Source: DASZHC01 sp035938215 (GTDB lineage Bacteria > Verrucomicrobiota > Verrucomicrobiia > Chthoniobacterales > JAFAMB01). From it: a stretch of DNA of 21,646 nt. The position numbers and the translations under genes are program-made. The DNA is taken from the NCBI GenBank assembly GCA_035938215.1, contig DASZHC010000099.1, forward strand, positions 1 through 21,646. Reading direction: 5' to 3'. A model generated the notes under the pieces. It had not been told where the DNA came from and made no database searches. It saw nothing but the letters and a program-made list of their open reading frames with translations. This document shows, one piece after another, positions 14,648 to 21,646 of the stretch (within the stretch, counting starts at the first letter, position 1; each line of letters begins with the position of its first letter).

Positions 14648-15682
14648 TCATTTCAGAGTTTTGAGGTAGGCTAATATTAGGTCGACCTCTTTATCGTCCA
14701 GTTTCATGTCGGGCATGCGGCAGCCAGGCTTCAAAACCTGCGGGTCACGCAGCCAGGAGCGCAGATTCTCATCATTGTTGACCGCCACGCCCGAACCGAG
14801 CGTCTGGCGGCTCATGTAATGAGTTAAATCCGGACCAAACACACCATTGGCAGCGGGAGTTCCCGCAATACGGTGGCAGGTGCCGCACGAGTTTTCTATA
14901 AACTCTCTGCGCCCATCCTCAACGCTCGGATCGGCAACCGCTGGTGCTTTTTGTCCGGCGATCCATTTCTCAAAGTCTTCCGGCGGTTGCACAATGACGC
15001 GAATTAACATGTTCGCGTGTTGATCCCCGCAGTAGACGGTGCAGTTTCCGAGGTAAGTACCGAGAGAAGAAGGCTGAATCCACATCATGTTCCGGTGATT
15101 CGGCACCACCCAAAGCTTCCCATTTAGCTGTGGCACCCAGAAGCCGTGAACCACATCCGCTGAATCAAGCGTCATCTGGATCGGCCTGGGGGTGCTTGGA
15201 AGATAACTGACCGGAACATGAATTTCATTTGCCGCCGTGACACCATAGTCCGGATACTGCAACTCCCACCAGAAACGGTGGCCGATAACCCTGAGCTGGA
15301 TAGGATCCTTTGGAAAATGCGGGTTGCTTATCTCGCCGACCGTCCGTGCGGTAATCAGAACCAGAACAATCACGATAAGGATCGGCGGAATCGTCCACGC
15401 AAGCTCAATGGCGTTGCTACCGTAGACCTGCGAGGGCTCCATTGTGTCGTCGTCAGTACTTTTGCGGCGGTAACGCACCACGGAGTAAAGGAGAAGGCCC
15501 CCAACGACCAGGAAGATGACCAGACAAATGAGCAAGGTCAGACGCGCGGTATCATTAATAAGCTCAGCCGGCTTCGAAAGTGGATGAAAGATGTTTTGAA
15601 TTGCGCGAACGTGGTCGGCAGTTTGCGCGCCTGCGGTTCCGGGCAAGGTTGCGATGACCAGCAGAAGGGCTCTCCGTATCAA
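14648..15682 (-). CDS. coxB: Cytochrome c oxidase subunit II with C-terminal cytochrome c domain (caa3-type)
   Basis: 344 aa from a TTG at 15682 that places a signal peptide (IRRALLLVIATLPGTAGAQ) at the start. An ATG at 15817 in the same frame would add 45 residues and cannot be excluded. Two membrane helices follow, then RFWWELQYP and the CuA domain. Its ligands, in the CTVYCGDQHANM block, are two Cys, a His and a Met, with the first His in ADVVHGF. The Glu usual at the third position of this block is Val. The C-terminal part holds a cytochrome c with CGTCH and a later CRMPDMKL supplying a Met ligand. CuA accepts electrons and passes them to coxA haem; the fused haem c lets it do so from the neighbouring cytochromes. 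First gene of the block. Confidence 0.93.
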   Translation of the reverse strand: MIRRALLLVIATLPGTAGAQTADHVRAIQNIFHPLSKPAELINDTARLTLLICLVIFLVVGGLLLYSVVRYRRKSTDDDTMEPSQVYGSNAIELAWTIPPILIVIVLVLITARTVGEISNPHFPKDPIQLRVIGHRFWWELQYPDYGVTAANEIHVPVSYLPSTPRPIQMTLDSADVVHGFWVPQLNGKLWVVPNHRNMMWIQPSSLGTYLGNCTVYCGDQHANMLIRVIVQPPEDFEKWIAGQKAPAVADPSVEDGRREFIENSCGTCHRIAGTPAANGVFGPDLTHYMSRQTLGSGVAVNNDENLRSWLRDPQVLKPGCRMPDMKLDDKEVDLILAYLKTLK

Positions 15683-16154
15683 TTTCTCGCGCCGGTCCTT
15701 GAGTGCGGAACAGATTCTTAAAATGAACAAAATAAGGTAATTCGGCCATAGAACGATTCCCGAAGTACCTTCGATGACATCCCTGTCTCGCCCACCCGGG
15801 TGATGTGCTGCCTTCATGGGAAAGTTACCAAGCGACCGTTCTATATTTTTTGACGCGACGGCTACCCGAGGGCACGGAATCCGGGATGCTGTCATCGCTG
15901 ACGCAGATTAACAATTCTAGTGCGGGATGCACGGTAAAATCAGGGGGATTTTGTTATTAGTCTGTCCTACCACAAGCACCGTAAGGCATCGCTACGCCGG
16001 CAATCAAGATAACTTGTCGAAAACAATCGTACTGAAGATCTGTCATCACCTTCGCAGCGCGGAGTTCGATGCCTGCCATTCGTTTCTACTTCATGCGTTC
16101 ACGATTAGAAACGAAATCGGGCATGGCCGTCAAGCTGCCTTTCGCAGTATTACT

Positions 16155-16200
16155 AGCCTGGAAATTTCACGAGCCGGAGCGCTCGCGAAATTTCCAGGCT
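16155..16200. repeat. REP-like stem-loop, family copy 1
   Basis: Perfect 14-bp arms AGCCTGGAAATTTC (16155-16168) and GAAATTTCCAGGCT (16187-16200) enclose a second stem CGAGC/GCTCG with a six-base loop. The same architecture with partly pair-preserving changes recurs after trpG (19067-19120). Confidence 0.7.
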
Positions 16201-16203
16201 CTG

Positions 16204-16224
16204 GAGCCGCTCAGGAAGCGGCTC
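16204..16224. repeat. Compact GC-rich hairpin
   Basis: GAGCCGCT (16204-16211) and AGCGGCTC (16217-16224) are perfect 8-bp arms around a five-base loop, four bases after the preceding stem-loop. It is followed by GGAATAAAA. A related string, GCTCGGAATGAAA, follows the hairpin at 16520-16545. Confidence 0.6.
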
Positions 16225-16395
16225 GGAATAAAATGGGATTTAAAATCCAGGCAGAACAGAGTGAATTCTCTCTTCCTTGATTTGTAAGCGATGCAGGCTC
16301 AGGCAGCAGAATTCGCCCGCCACGCTGGCCGATCTAGTGCGTTTTTGGAGAGGAGACTTTCAAACAGTTTGTATCGAATCTTTTACTTCAAAACA

Positions 16396-16431
16396 GGCAC
16401 TTAAATAGGCGCGCAGCGTCTGTTTAAGTGC
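16396..16431. repeat. Inverted repeat GCACTTAAA/TTTAAGTGC with a recurring flank
   Basis: Arms 16397-16405 and 16423-16431 are perfect 9-bp complements separated by 17 bases. The left arm is part of GGCACTTAAATAGGCGC, which recurs at 19637-19653 with two differences. Confidence 0.5.
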
Positions 16432-16519
16432 TCGCTGGCCCACAACGAGCTCGTCGCTGCGGCTTTCAGGTGATTTTTGCGGGCTAGGGTCGCGCTGGGG
16501 AGCGGCGCCGGTTGGGCGA

Positions 16520-16545
16520 AGCGGCCTCGCTACCGAGAGGCCGCT
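16520..16545. repeat. Hairpin AGCGGCCTC/GAGGCCGCT
   Basis: Perfect 9-bp arms at 16520-16528 and 16537-16545 around an eight-base loop, about 90 bases before hisI. Similar in look to the hairpin at 16204-16224 and followed by the same CGGAAT(A/G)AAA string. Confidence 0.55.
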
Positions 16546-16555
16546 CGGAATGAAA

Positions 16556-16586
16556 GCGCGGGCGCTTGAAGAAACTGCGCCCGTGC
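16556..16586. repeat. Hairpin GCGCGGGCGC/GCGCCCGTGC
   Basis: 10-bp arms with one mismatch (16556-16565 and 16577-16586) around an 11-base loop, 50 bases before the hisI ATG. It could be an attenuator-like structure or only another member of the local palindrome cluster. No T tract follows. Confidence 0.45.
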
Positions 16587-16635
16587 GTTAAGTGCTTTCG
16601 GAACGCGCGACCGGTCTGAGCCGCGGCCTCGGCAG

Positions 16636-17019
16636 ATGAATCTCGATTTCAAGTACACCTCGGATGGACTGATCCCCGCGATTGTGCGCGAAGCGGGCCC
16701 GCCCGGCCGCGTCTTAATGATGGCATGGATGAACCGGCAATCTCTGATCAAAACCCTGGAGACAGGTTTGATGTACTACTGGAGCCGATCGAGGAACCAA
16801 CTGTGGTTGAAAGGTGAGACGAGCGGAAATACGCAGCGGCTAGTCCGCTGGTATACTGATTGCGATCGTGATACGCTGCTTTTTGAAGTGGAGCAGCATT
16901 CCGGAGCCTGCCATAGAGGATATCGGAGCTGTTTCTTCCAGGAACTGGATTCTACCGGCGAGCCAAAGCCCGTGAATGAGGCAAAGCTTTTCGATCCTCA
17001 AATTGTGTATAAGAAATGA
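16636..17019 (+). CDS. hisI: Phosphoribosyl-AMP cyclohydrolase
   Basis: 127 aa, the size of HisI without the fused HisE pyrophosphohydrolase domain. It hydrolyses the adenine ring of phosphoribosyl-AMP, the third step of histidine synthesis. Conserved blocks are in place: YYWSRSRNQLWLKGETSGN (47-65), DCDRDTLL (75-82) with D75, D77 and D79 as the Mg site, and HSGACHRGYRSCF (88-100). C76, C92 and C99 are the expected zinc ligands. The ATG at 16636 gives the usual N-terminus; a ribosome-binding site is not clear. The stop overlaps the trpE ATG, so a histidine gene heads what is otherwise a tryptophan operon. No other his gene is nearby. Confidence 0.96.
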   Translation: MNLDFKYTSDGLIPAIVREAGPPGRVLMMAWMNRQSLIKTLETGLMYYWSRSRNQLWLKGETSGNTQRLVRWYTDCDRDTLLFEVEQHSGACHRGYRSCFFQELDSTGEPKPVNEAKLFDPQIVYKK

Positions 17020-18512
17020 CTTCTCTACCGCTAAATCCGTCCCGGTTGGAGTTCAGGAATTTGGCCGGGAAAGGGAATCTCATCCCGATTTTCACGGAAT
17101 TCGTCGCGGACTACGAAACACCGATAGCCGTCTTCGAGAAGATCGACAGTGGCGTTCGATCGTTTTTACTCGAGTCAGCCGAAGGCAATGATCGCGTTGG
17201 ACGATACTCCTTTTTAGGCAGCGATCCCAGGATCTATTTCGAAGCCCGGGGCAGACACATCCTGATTGAGGAAGGTGGACAAGCGCGGGAATTTGAAACA
17301 CAGCTTCACCCGCTAGCCGAGCTTCAGCGGGTCATGAAAATGTTTCGGGCCGTTACACTGCCGGGCTTACCTCCGTTTAGCGGTGGTGCGGTCGGATACA
17401 TCGGGTATGACGCAGTTCGGTTTTTCGAGCCGAGCGTTGGCGCGGCGCCGCCGGACCAGTTGGGGCTGCCGGAAATGGTTTTCATGGTCATAGATACGTT
17501 CCTGGTGTTCGATCACCGGTTTCGGAGTCTGAAGATCTTTGCGAACGCTTTCATCGACGAAGGGAAAATCGAAGAGGCGTACGAGACTGCTGCGGAGAAA
17601 ATTCGGCGGATCGTGGAAAAGCTGGAAACACCCACAAAACCGCGGCTCATGAACGCCGCGCCGGTCGCGCTCTCCCTGAGTCCGAGGAGCAACACTACCC
17701 GGGAAGAATTTCACGAGATGGTTCGCAAAGCGAAACAGCACATCGAGGCGGGTGACATCTTTCAGATGGTTCCTTCTCAGCGGTTCGAAGCCAGATTTGA
17801 TGGTGACCCGCTCGCTTTATATCGAGCGCTGCGATTCATCAACCCATCGCCGTACATGTTCTGCCTTCGCCTCGGCGAGAAATTTGCGCTGGTCGGCAGT
17901 TCGCCGGAAGTTCACGTCCGACTCCGGGACCGGACGGTCGAGATCCGTCCAATTGCTGGAACGCGGAAACGAGGCGCGACCGGTGCTGAGGACGAGCGGC
18001 TGAGCGAGGAACTGCTCGCCGACCCGAAGGAACGAGCCGAGCATTTGATGCTGGTAGATCTGGCTCGGAACGACGTCGGGAGAATCTCCAAGTACGGCAC
18101 TGTGAAGGTGACCGAATTCATGGCGGTGGAGCGATACAGTCACGTCATGCATATTGTGTCGAACGTCGTTGGAGAGCTTCGGTCGGAATACACTGCTTAC
18201 GATGTGATGCCTGCGACCTTTCCGGCGGGAACCGTCTCAGGTGCGCCGAAGGTTCGAGCGATGCAGCTCATTTACGAATTCGAGAAAAGCAAGCGTGGCG
18301 TTTATGCTGGGGCGGTCGGCTATTTTGGCTTCGATGGACAACTGGATTCGTGCATCGCCTTACGAACCGTGGTGCTGAAGGATGGCACCGCCTATGTTCA
18401 AGCCGGAGGAGGAGTGGTCGCAGACTCTGAACCGGAACTTGAATACCAGGAGAGCGTCAACAAAGCCATGGCCAGCTTTTGTGCCATCGAACGAGCCGAG
18501 AATATAGTATGA
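17016..18512 (+). CDS. trpE: Anthranilate synthase component I
   Basis: 498 aa. The ATG at 17016 overlaps the hisI stop (ATGA). The enzyme converts chorismate and ammonia to anthranilate, the first committed step of tryptophan synthesis. The N-terminal LLES (51-54) and the NPSPYMF block (276-282) are the tryptophan feedback-binding elements, so allosteric inhibition is expected. The chorismate-binding core shows PIAGTRKRGAT (312-322), LVDLARNDVGR (346-356), PAGTVSGAPK (403-412) and QAGGGVVADSEPE (462-474). Amidotransferase partner TrpG is encoded next with a four-base overlap. Both a PabB and a TrpE role are possible for this family; the LLES motif and an adjoining trpG favour TrpE. Confidence 0.96.
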   Translation: MTSLPLNPSRLEFRNLAGKGNLIPIFTEFVADYETPIAVFEKIDSGVRSFLLESAEGNDRVGRYSFLGSDPRIYFEARGRHILIEEGGQAREFETQLHPLAELQRVMKMFRAVTLPGLPPFSGGAVGYIGYDAVRFFEPSVGAAPPDQLGLPEMVFMVIDTFLVFDHRFRSLKIFANAFIDEGKIEEAYETAAEKIRRIVEKLETPTKPRLMNAAPVALSLSPRSNTTREEFHEMVRKAKQHIEAGDIFQMVPSQRFEARFDGDPLALYRALRFINPSPYMFCLRLGEKFALVGSSPEVHVRLRDRTVEIRPIAGTRKRGATGAEDERLSEELLADPKERAEHLMLVDLARNDVGRISKYGTVKVTEFMAVERYSHVMHIVSNVVGELRSEYTAYDVMPATFPAGTVSGAPKVRAMQLIYEFEKSKRGVYAGAVGYFGFDGQLDSCIALRTVVLKDGTAYVQAGGGVVADSEPELEYQESVNKAMASFCAIERAENIV

Positions 18513-19072
18513 TCCTCGTTGTCGATAACTATGACTCGTTTACGTACAATTTGGTCCAATATTTCGGGGAGCTCGGCGTAGAACTGGTAGTCCGACGCAA
18601 TGACCAAATAACTATTGACGAGGCCGAACAGATGCGGCCGGAACGGCTGTGTATCTCGCCCGGGCCCGGGAGACCGGATGACGCCGGAATCAGCAACGAT
18701 TTGATACGTCATTTTGGACCGAGAATTCCAGTATTAGGGGTCTGCCTTGGACATCAGTGTATTGGGCAAGTTTATGGCGGCCAAGTCGTCCGGGCCGATC
18801 GTCTCATGCACGGCAAGACTTCACCAATTCTCCACGAAGGCGACGGCGTGTTTGCTGGATTGCCTATCCCGTTTGAGGCGACTCGCTACCATTCGCTTAT
18901 TGTGTGCCGGGAGACGCTGCCTGCGGAACTGGAGATCGTCGCGGAAACGTCTGAGCACGAGATCATGGGCCTGCGCCATCGGAAGCACCCCGTTCACGGA
19001 GTCCAATTTCATCCCGAATCGATTATGACAGGGGAAGGAAAAAAGCTCTTGGCAAACTTCCTTTCGCTATAG
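18509..19072 (+). CDS. trpG: Anthranilate synthase component II (glutamine amidotransferase)
   Basis: 187 aa from the ATG at 18509, inside ATGA with the trpE stop; an earlier frame extension only overlaps trpE. It begins MILVVDNYDSFTYNL, the standard TrpG/PabA N-terminus. The class I amidotransferase triad is C79 in GVCLGHQ, and H168 and E170 in QFHPES. It releases ammonia from glutamine and channels it to TrpE. The oxyanion segment SPGPGRPDDAG is at 50-60. TrpG may also serve p-aminobenzoate synthesis, which is common. trpD does not follow; a large stem-loop overlapping the stop ends the operon. Confidence 0.96.
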   Translation: MILVVDNYDSFTYNLVQYFGELGVELVVRRNDQITIDEAEQMRPERLCISPGPGRPDDAGISNDLIRHFGPRIPVLGVCLGHQCIGQVYGGQVVRADRLMHGKTSPILHEGDGVFAGLPIPFEATRYHSLIVCRETLPAELEIVAETSEHEIMGLRHRKHPVHGVQFHPESIMTGEGKKLLANFLSL

Positions 19073-19120
19073 CTCGAAAATCTCACAAGCTAAAGCGCTC
19101 GTGAGATTTTCGCGCTATAG
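19067..19120 (+). terminator. Large stem-loop after trpG, family copy 2 of the REP-like hairpin
   Basis: Inner arms CGAAAATCTCAC (19075-19086) and GTGAGATTTTCG (19101-19112) are perfect complements. The stem continues past a 2x2 mismatch through CTATAG (19067-19072 and 19115-19120). The trpG stop TAG lies in the outer stem. No U tract follows. It may end transcription, but its kinship with 16155-16200 says REP-like element first. Confidence 0.55.
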
Positions 19121-19162
19121 AGCGCTTTACTCAGGGTTCTACATAAGGTACTTAGGAATGAT

Positions 19163-19462
19163 ATGAATCCCCAACCTGATCCTCCTCATGGTGAGCAAAC
19201 CGGCGAGAATGCCGAGTCGCGTGCTCGTCTGTTGGCGGACACGTCCCACGAGCGAGAAGTGGTCCAGAACATGCTCTTCACCAGCGTCACGGGTTTGATT
19301 GCGTTCATCACGGCTGTGTTTACAACTGTCCTGGAGCTGACGATTTTTTGGCGCAACGTGTGGTTAACGATATGTATCGCGTTTGCGGTCTTGATGTTCG
19401 CCGGAATCTTTCAATTTTGTACACATATCGACACCTCGACGTCTCCAGAAGCTAAGCATTGA
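19163..19462 (+). CDS. Small two-helix membrane protein of unknown function
   Basis: 99 aa. AGGA at 19154-19157 gives a ribosome-binding site five bases before the ATG. The first 30 residues are hydrophilic and Glu/Arg-rich. Two hydrophobic helices follow, at about residues 37-62 and 66-86, and a short polar tail. I recognise no family. Its codon pattern and the ribosome-binding site support a real gene. It stands 90 bases after trpG, beyond the stem-loop, so it may have its own transcript, and it faces the glucosidase gene convergently. Confidence 0.6.
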   Translation: MNPQPDPPHGEQTGENAESRARLLADTSHEREVVQNMLFTSVTGLIAFITAVFTTVLELTIFWRNVWLTICIAFAVLMFAGIFQFCTHIDTSTSPEAKH

Positions 19463-19470
19463 CTAGCCAA

Positions 19471-19556
19471 GGGAGGGACGGCCTCCGTGCCGTCCGACTT
19501 ATTTTTCAATTCGGGTCGGCAGCAGAAAAATGGGACGGCACGGAGGCGGTCCTCCC
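19471..19556 (+). repeat. Dispersed inverted-repeat element, copy B (MITE/REP-like)
   Basis: Left arm 19471-19495 and right arm 19533-19556 are complementary apart from one mismatch and one missing base. The arms match those of copy A (8425-8513) nearly base for base, and the centre starts with a similar CGACT(T/A)A run, in opposite orientation. It sits between two convergent genes, nine bases after a stop codon. Confidence 0.7.
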
Positions 19557-19636
19557 ATTAACAGGCGAAGATTAGCGAAAATGGGCCCTTCTCGAGGGGC
19601 TCTCCGGCTTGTTGCGGCGCCCTTGCATGCAAACAT

Positions 19637-19653
19637 GGCACTTAACAAGGCGC
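19637..19653. repeat. Short repeated motif overlapping the glucosidase stop codon
   Basis: GGCACTTAACAAGGCGC differs at two positions from 16396-16412. The TAA of the glucosidase gene (minus strand) lies inside it at 19642-19644. It may be a fragment of the palindrome family or a chance match. Confidence 0.35.
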
Positions 19654-21646
19654 CCGCGGGTGCATGATTTTTGCGATGAGACCGCTCCATCCCGTTTGAT
19701 GCGACGCGCCGATGCCCCGCCCATTATCGCCGTGAAAGTATTCGTAGAAATGGATGTAGTCGCGAAAATGTGGATCGCATTGAAAAACCTCTTGCTGTCC
19801 GTAGACCGGTCGTCTACCATCCTTACCTCGCAAGAAAAGCCGCGTCAGCCGGCGACCTAGCTCGGTCGCAACCTGATTGATCGTTAAGAAAATACCGGAT
19901 CCCGTTGGGCACTCGATCTTGAAATCGTCGCCATAATAGTGGTGAAACTTCTGTAGCGATTCGATGATCAGGAAGTTTACGGGAAACCAGATGGGTCCCC
20001 GCCAATTCGAGTTGCCGCCAAACACGCCGGACGTTGACTCGCCCGGCTCGTATCGCACGCCGACGGTGTGGTCGCCGCACCGGAATTCATAAGGATGCTT
20101 CAGATGGTAGCGCGAGAGCGCACGGATGCCGTAGTCGGAAAGAAACTCGGATTCGTCAAGCATGCGGTGGAGAACTTTTTTCATCCGGTGGCCCCGCATG
20201 AGTGAAAGTAGTCTGCGTTCGCCCATGCCTGGGACTTGCCATCGCGATACGAGCTGAGCCAAGTCCGGCCGGTTACTCAAATACCACTCGAGATTCTTCT
20301 TAAATTCCGGGACGGTCTCCAGTAAATTCGGCTCAAGGGTTTCCACCGCAAAAAGCGGAATGAGTCCTACCATCGATCGCACCTTCAGCGGAATCATCGT
20401 GCCGTTCGGCAGATTGAGAACGTCGTAATAAAATCCGTCTGCCTCGTCCCACAAGCCGATTCCTTCGCCAATGCTGGTCATTGCCTCCGCGATCTGCAAA
20501 AAATGCTCAAAGAATTTGGTGGCAATGTCTTCGTAGACATGGTCATACCGCGCGAGTTCCAGGGCGATCCGCATCATATTCAGGCAATACATCGCCATCC
20601 AGCTGGTACCATCGGATTGGTTAATATAACCACCGGTTGGAAGAGGAGCGCTCCGATCAAAGACTCCGATGTTATCAAGGCCGAGGAACCCGCCCTGAAA
20701 AATATTCCGCCCCTCGGCATCTTTTCGGTTTACCCACCAGGTGAAATTCAACATCAACTTATGGAAAACCCGGCGGAGAAAAAAGAGGTCGCCCGGGTCG
20801 CCCGGCCGTTCTTTTCGCCTGTATTTTCGGTCAATTTTGAAAACCCGCCAGGTAGCCAAGGCATGAACCGGGGGATTGACGTCGCCGAAGGCCCACTCGT
20901 ACGCCGGCAGTTGGCCGTTCGGATGCATGTACCAAACCTGCGTCATGAGCTGCAGCTGTCGTTTGGCAAATGCCGGGTCCAGTACGGCCAGTGGAATCGC
21001 GTGGAACGCGAGATCCCAGGCGGCGTACCAGGGATATTCCCATTTGTCCGGCATGGACACAATGTCGGCGTTGTTCAGATGAGTCCACTCGTGGTTTCGG
21101 CCGTGTTTGCGTTCCGGCGGTGGCGCGGGCTGCGTGGGATCGCCTTTCAACCATTCGCGAATATCGAAATAATAATACTGTTTGTTCCAGATCAGGCCCG
21201 AGAGCGCTTGACGCTGGATTTTTCTTTCCTCTTCATCAGCCAGATCGCATTGCAGGCCAGCATAGAATTCGTCCGCCTCTTCGCGCCGTGCATCTATAAT
21301 TTTGTCGAAATCGCCAAAGGGTGGCGCTTCGACCCCAGAGGCAAATCTCAGCCGCAGTTTGACTTCGGCCCCGGCGGGAATGGTCAGTGGAAAATGTGCG
21401 GCGCACTTTGTACCTCGCCGGGAGCTGTTCACGGCGGCCGTGTCGCCGTTAATCAGATATTCGTGGAAGGCGTCCTTGAAGTACTGTGTCGAGTTCTCCA
21501 TCCCGAAAAGGCGTCTGACATTTGTCTCGTTTTCGCAAAATAAGAGGGACGGACTGCCGTCGGCCCGAAGCGTATACTCTCCCAGCACCGGGTGACACAC
21601 CCGCACAGCGTTATGCGAGACGGCTTCCAATGACGGTTTTTCAGCG
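19642..21646 (-). CDS. GH63-type glucosidase, C-terminal portion (5' end outside the window)
   Basis: The frame is open to the window edge (AEKPSL in front of the first in-window start-like codon, a TTG at 21630), so the protein continues upstream; about 667 residues are visible. Proteins of this kind are about 880-910 aa, so a quarter is missing. PWYAAWDLAFH carries the Asp expected to be the general acid of GH63 and related (alpha/alpha)6-barrel glucosidases. QVWYMHPNGQLPAYEWAFGD, GGFLGLDNIGVFDRS, SNWRGPIWFPVNFL and the C-terminal GIGASHQTGWSGL follow in the order known from bacterial GH63 glucosidases. It probably hydrolyses alpha-glucosidic or mannosylglycerate-like substrates; the exact substrate cannot be read. 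No signal can be judged because the N-terminus is absent. It converges on the small membrane protein gene. Confidence 0.88.
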   Translation of the reverse strand, partial: AEKPSLEAVSHNAVRVCHPVLGEYTLRADGSPSLLFCENETNVRRLFGMENSTQYFKDAFHEYLINGDTAAVNSSRRGTKCAAHFPLTIPAGAEVKLRLRFASGVEAPPFGDFDKIIDARREEADEFYAGLQCDLADEEERKIQRQALSGLIWNKQYYYFDIREWLKGDPTQPAPPPERKHGRNHEWTHLNNADIVSMPDKWEYPWYAAWDLAFHAIPLAVLDPAFAKRQLQLMTQVWYMHPNGQLPAYEWAFGDVNPPVHALATWRVFKIDRKYRRKERPGDPGDLFFLRRVFHKLMLNFTWWVNRKDAEGRNIFQGGFLGLDNIGVFDRSAPLPTGGYINQSDGTSWMAMYCLNMMRIALELARYDHVYEDIATKFFEHFLQIAEAMTSIGEGIGLWDEADGFYYDVLNLPNGTMIPLKVRSMVGLIPLFAVETLEPNLLETVPEFKKNLEWYLSNRPDLAQLVSRWQVPGMGERRLLSLMRGHRMKKVLHRMLDESEFLSDYGIRALSRYHLKHPYEFRCGDHTVGVRYEPGESTSGVFGGNSNWRGPIWFPVNFLIIESLQKFHHYYGDDFKIECPTGSGIFLTINQVATELGRRLTRLFLRGKDGRRPVYGQQEVFQCDPHFRDYIHFYEYFHGDNGRGIGASHQTGWSGLIAKIMHPRAPC

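Larger units (their letters stand above)
15683..16635. other. Intergenic region with several palindromes
   Basis: About 950 bp between coxB and the divergent hisI. Frames that remain open here (for instance 15927-16280) run straight through the hairpins and resemble no family. Five palindromes are listed separately. The promoters of both flanking operons must lie here, but I see no convincing boxes. Confidence 0.6.

Noticed and set aside
15927..16280. Open frames between coxB and hisI as possible genes
   Set aside because: They read through perfect hairpins, lack ribosome-binding sites and resemble no family.
16636..17019. HisI-HisE bifunctional protein
   Set aside because: The frame ends at 127 residues, directly after the HisI domain, and no HisE motif follows.
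1..21646. CRISPR array, tRNA, rRNA, integrase or transposase genes
   Set aside because: No spaced direct-repeat array, cloverleaf, rRNA-like segment or recombinase motif was seen on either strand.

Overview
The window looks like a chromosomal piece of a free-living, aerobically respiring, Gram-negative-type bacterium. It carries Tat and lipoprotein signals, an AsmA-like envelope protein, an A-type cytochrome oxidase, TTG/GTG starts and many intergenic palindromes. The gene content and the dispersed palindromes remind me of soil Verrucomicrobiota or Acidobacteriota, but nothing here fixes the phylum and I hold this loosely. I see no tRNA, rRNA, CRISPR array, transposase or phage gene.

Layout. 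(1) 1-2505: the N-terminus of an ECF sigma factor on the minus strand. Divergent from it is a plus-strand group: a Tat-exported metallophosphoesterase, a frameshifted DUF2231-type membrane protein and a membrane-anchored cytochrome c, followed by a small lipoprotein. A two-box motif, GGAATAA-N14-CGGTAT, occurs once on each strand between the sigma gene and the phosphoesterase. A weaker match at the same spacing precedes the lipoprotein. I read these as the sigma factor's own promoters. (2) 2506-3424: no intact gene; decayed 3' part of a SAM-methyltransferase gene and a 7-bp-period tandem repeat. (3) 3425-5199, minus: AsmA-like protein and an RppH-type Nudix hydrolase. (4) 5453-15682, minus: a respiratory block. 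It reads coxB (with a cytochrome c domain), coxA, coxC, a membrane protein, a diheme lipoprotein cytochrome c, a Rieske protein and a cytochrome b with a C-terminal cytochrome c domain. After a 270-bp gap come a CtaG/FixG-like fusion and a FixH-like protein. (5) 15683-16635: intergenic, several palindromes. (6) 16636-19072, plus: hisI-trpE-trpG, joined by two ATGA overlaps. (7) 19163-21646: a small two-helix membrane protein and, convergent to it, a GH63-type glucosidase running out of the window.

How the genes work together. The respiratory block appears to encode a complete quinol-to-oxygen electron path. Quinol is oxidised by cytochrome b and Rieske, electrons pass through tethered haem c domains (cytochrome b C-terminus, diheme lipoprotein, CoxB C-terminus) to CuA, and then to the haem-copper centre of CoxA. 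The CtaG/FixG fusion plus the FixH-like protein would be the copper-site assembly module, combining factors usually associated with caa3 (CtaG) and cbb3 (FixG/CcoG, FixH/CcoH) oxidases.

Non-coding structure is rich: an inverted-repeat element of about 87 bp present twice in opposite orientation, two heptad-repeat tracts, and a hairpin family whose two copies differ partly by pair-preserving changes.
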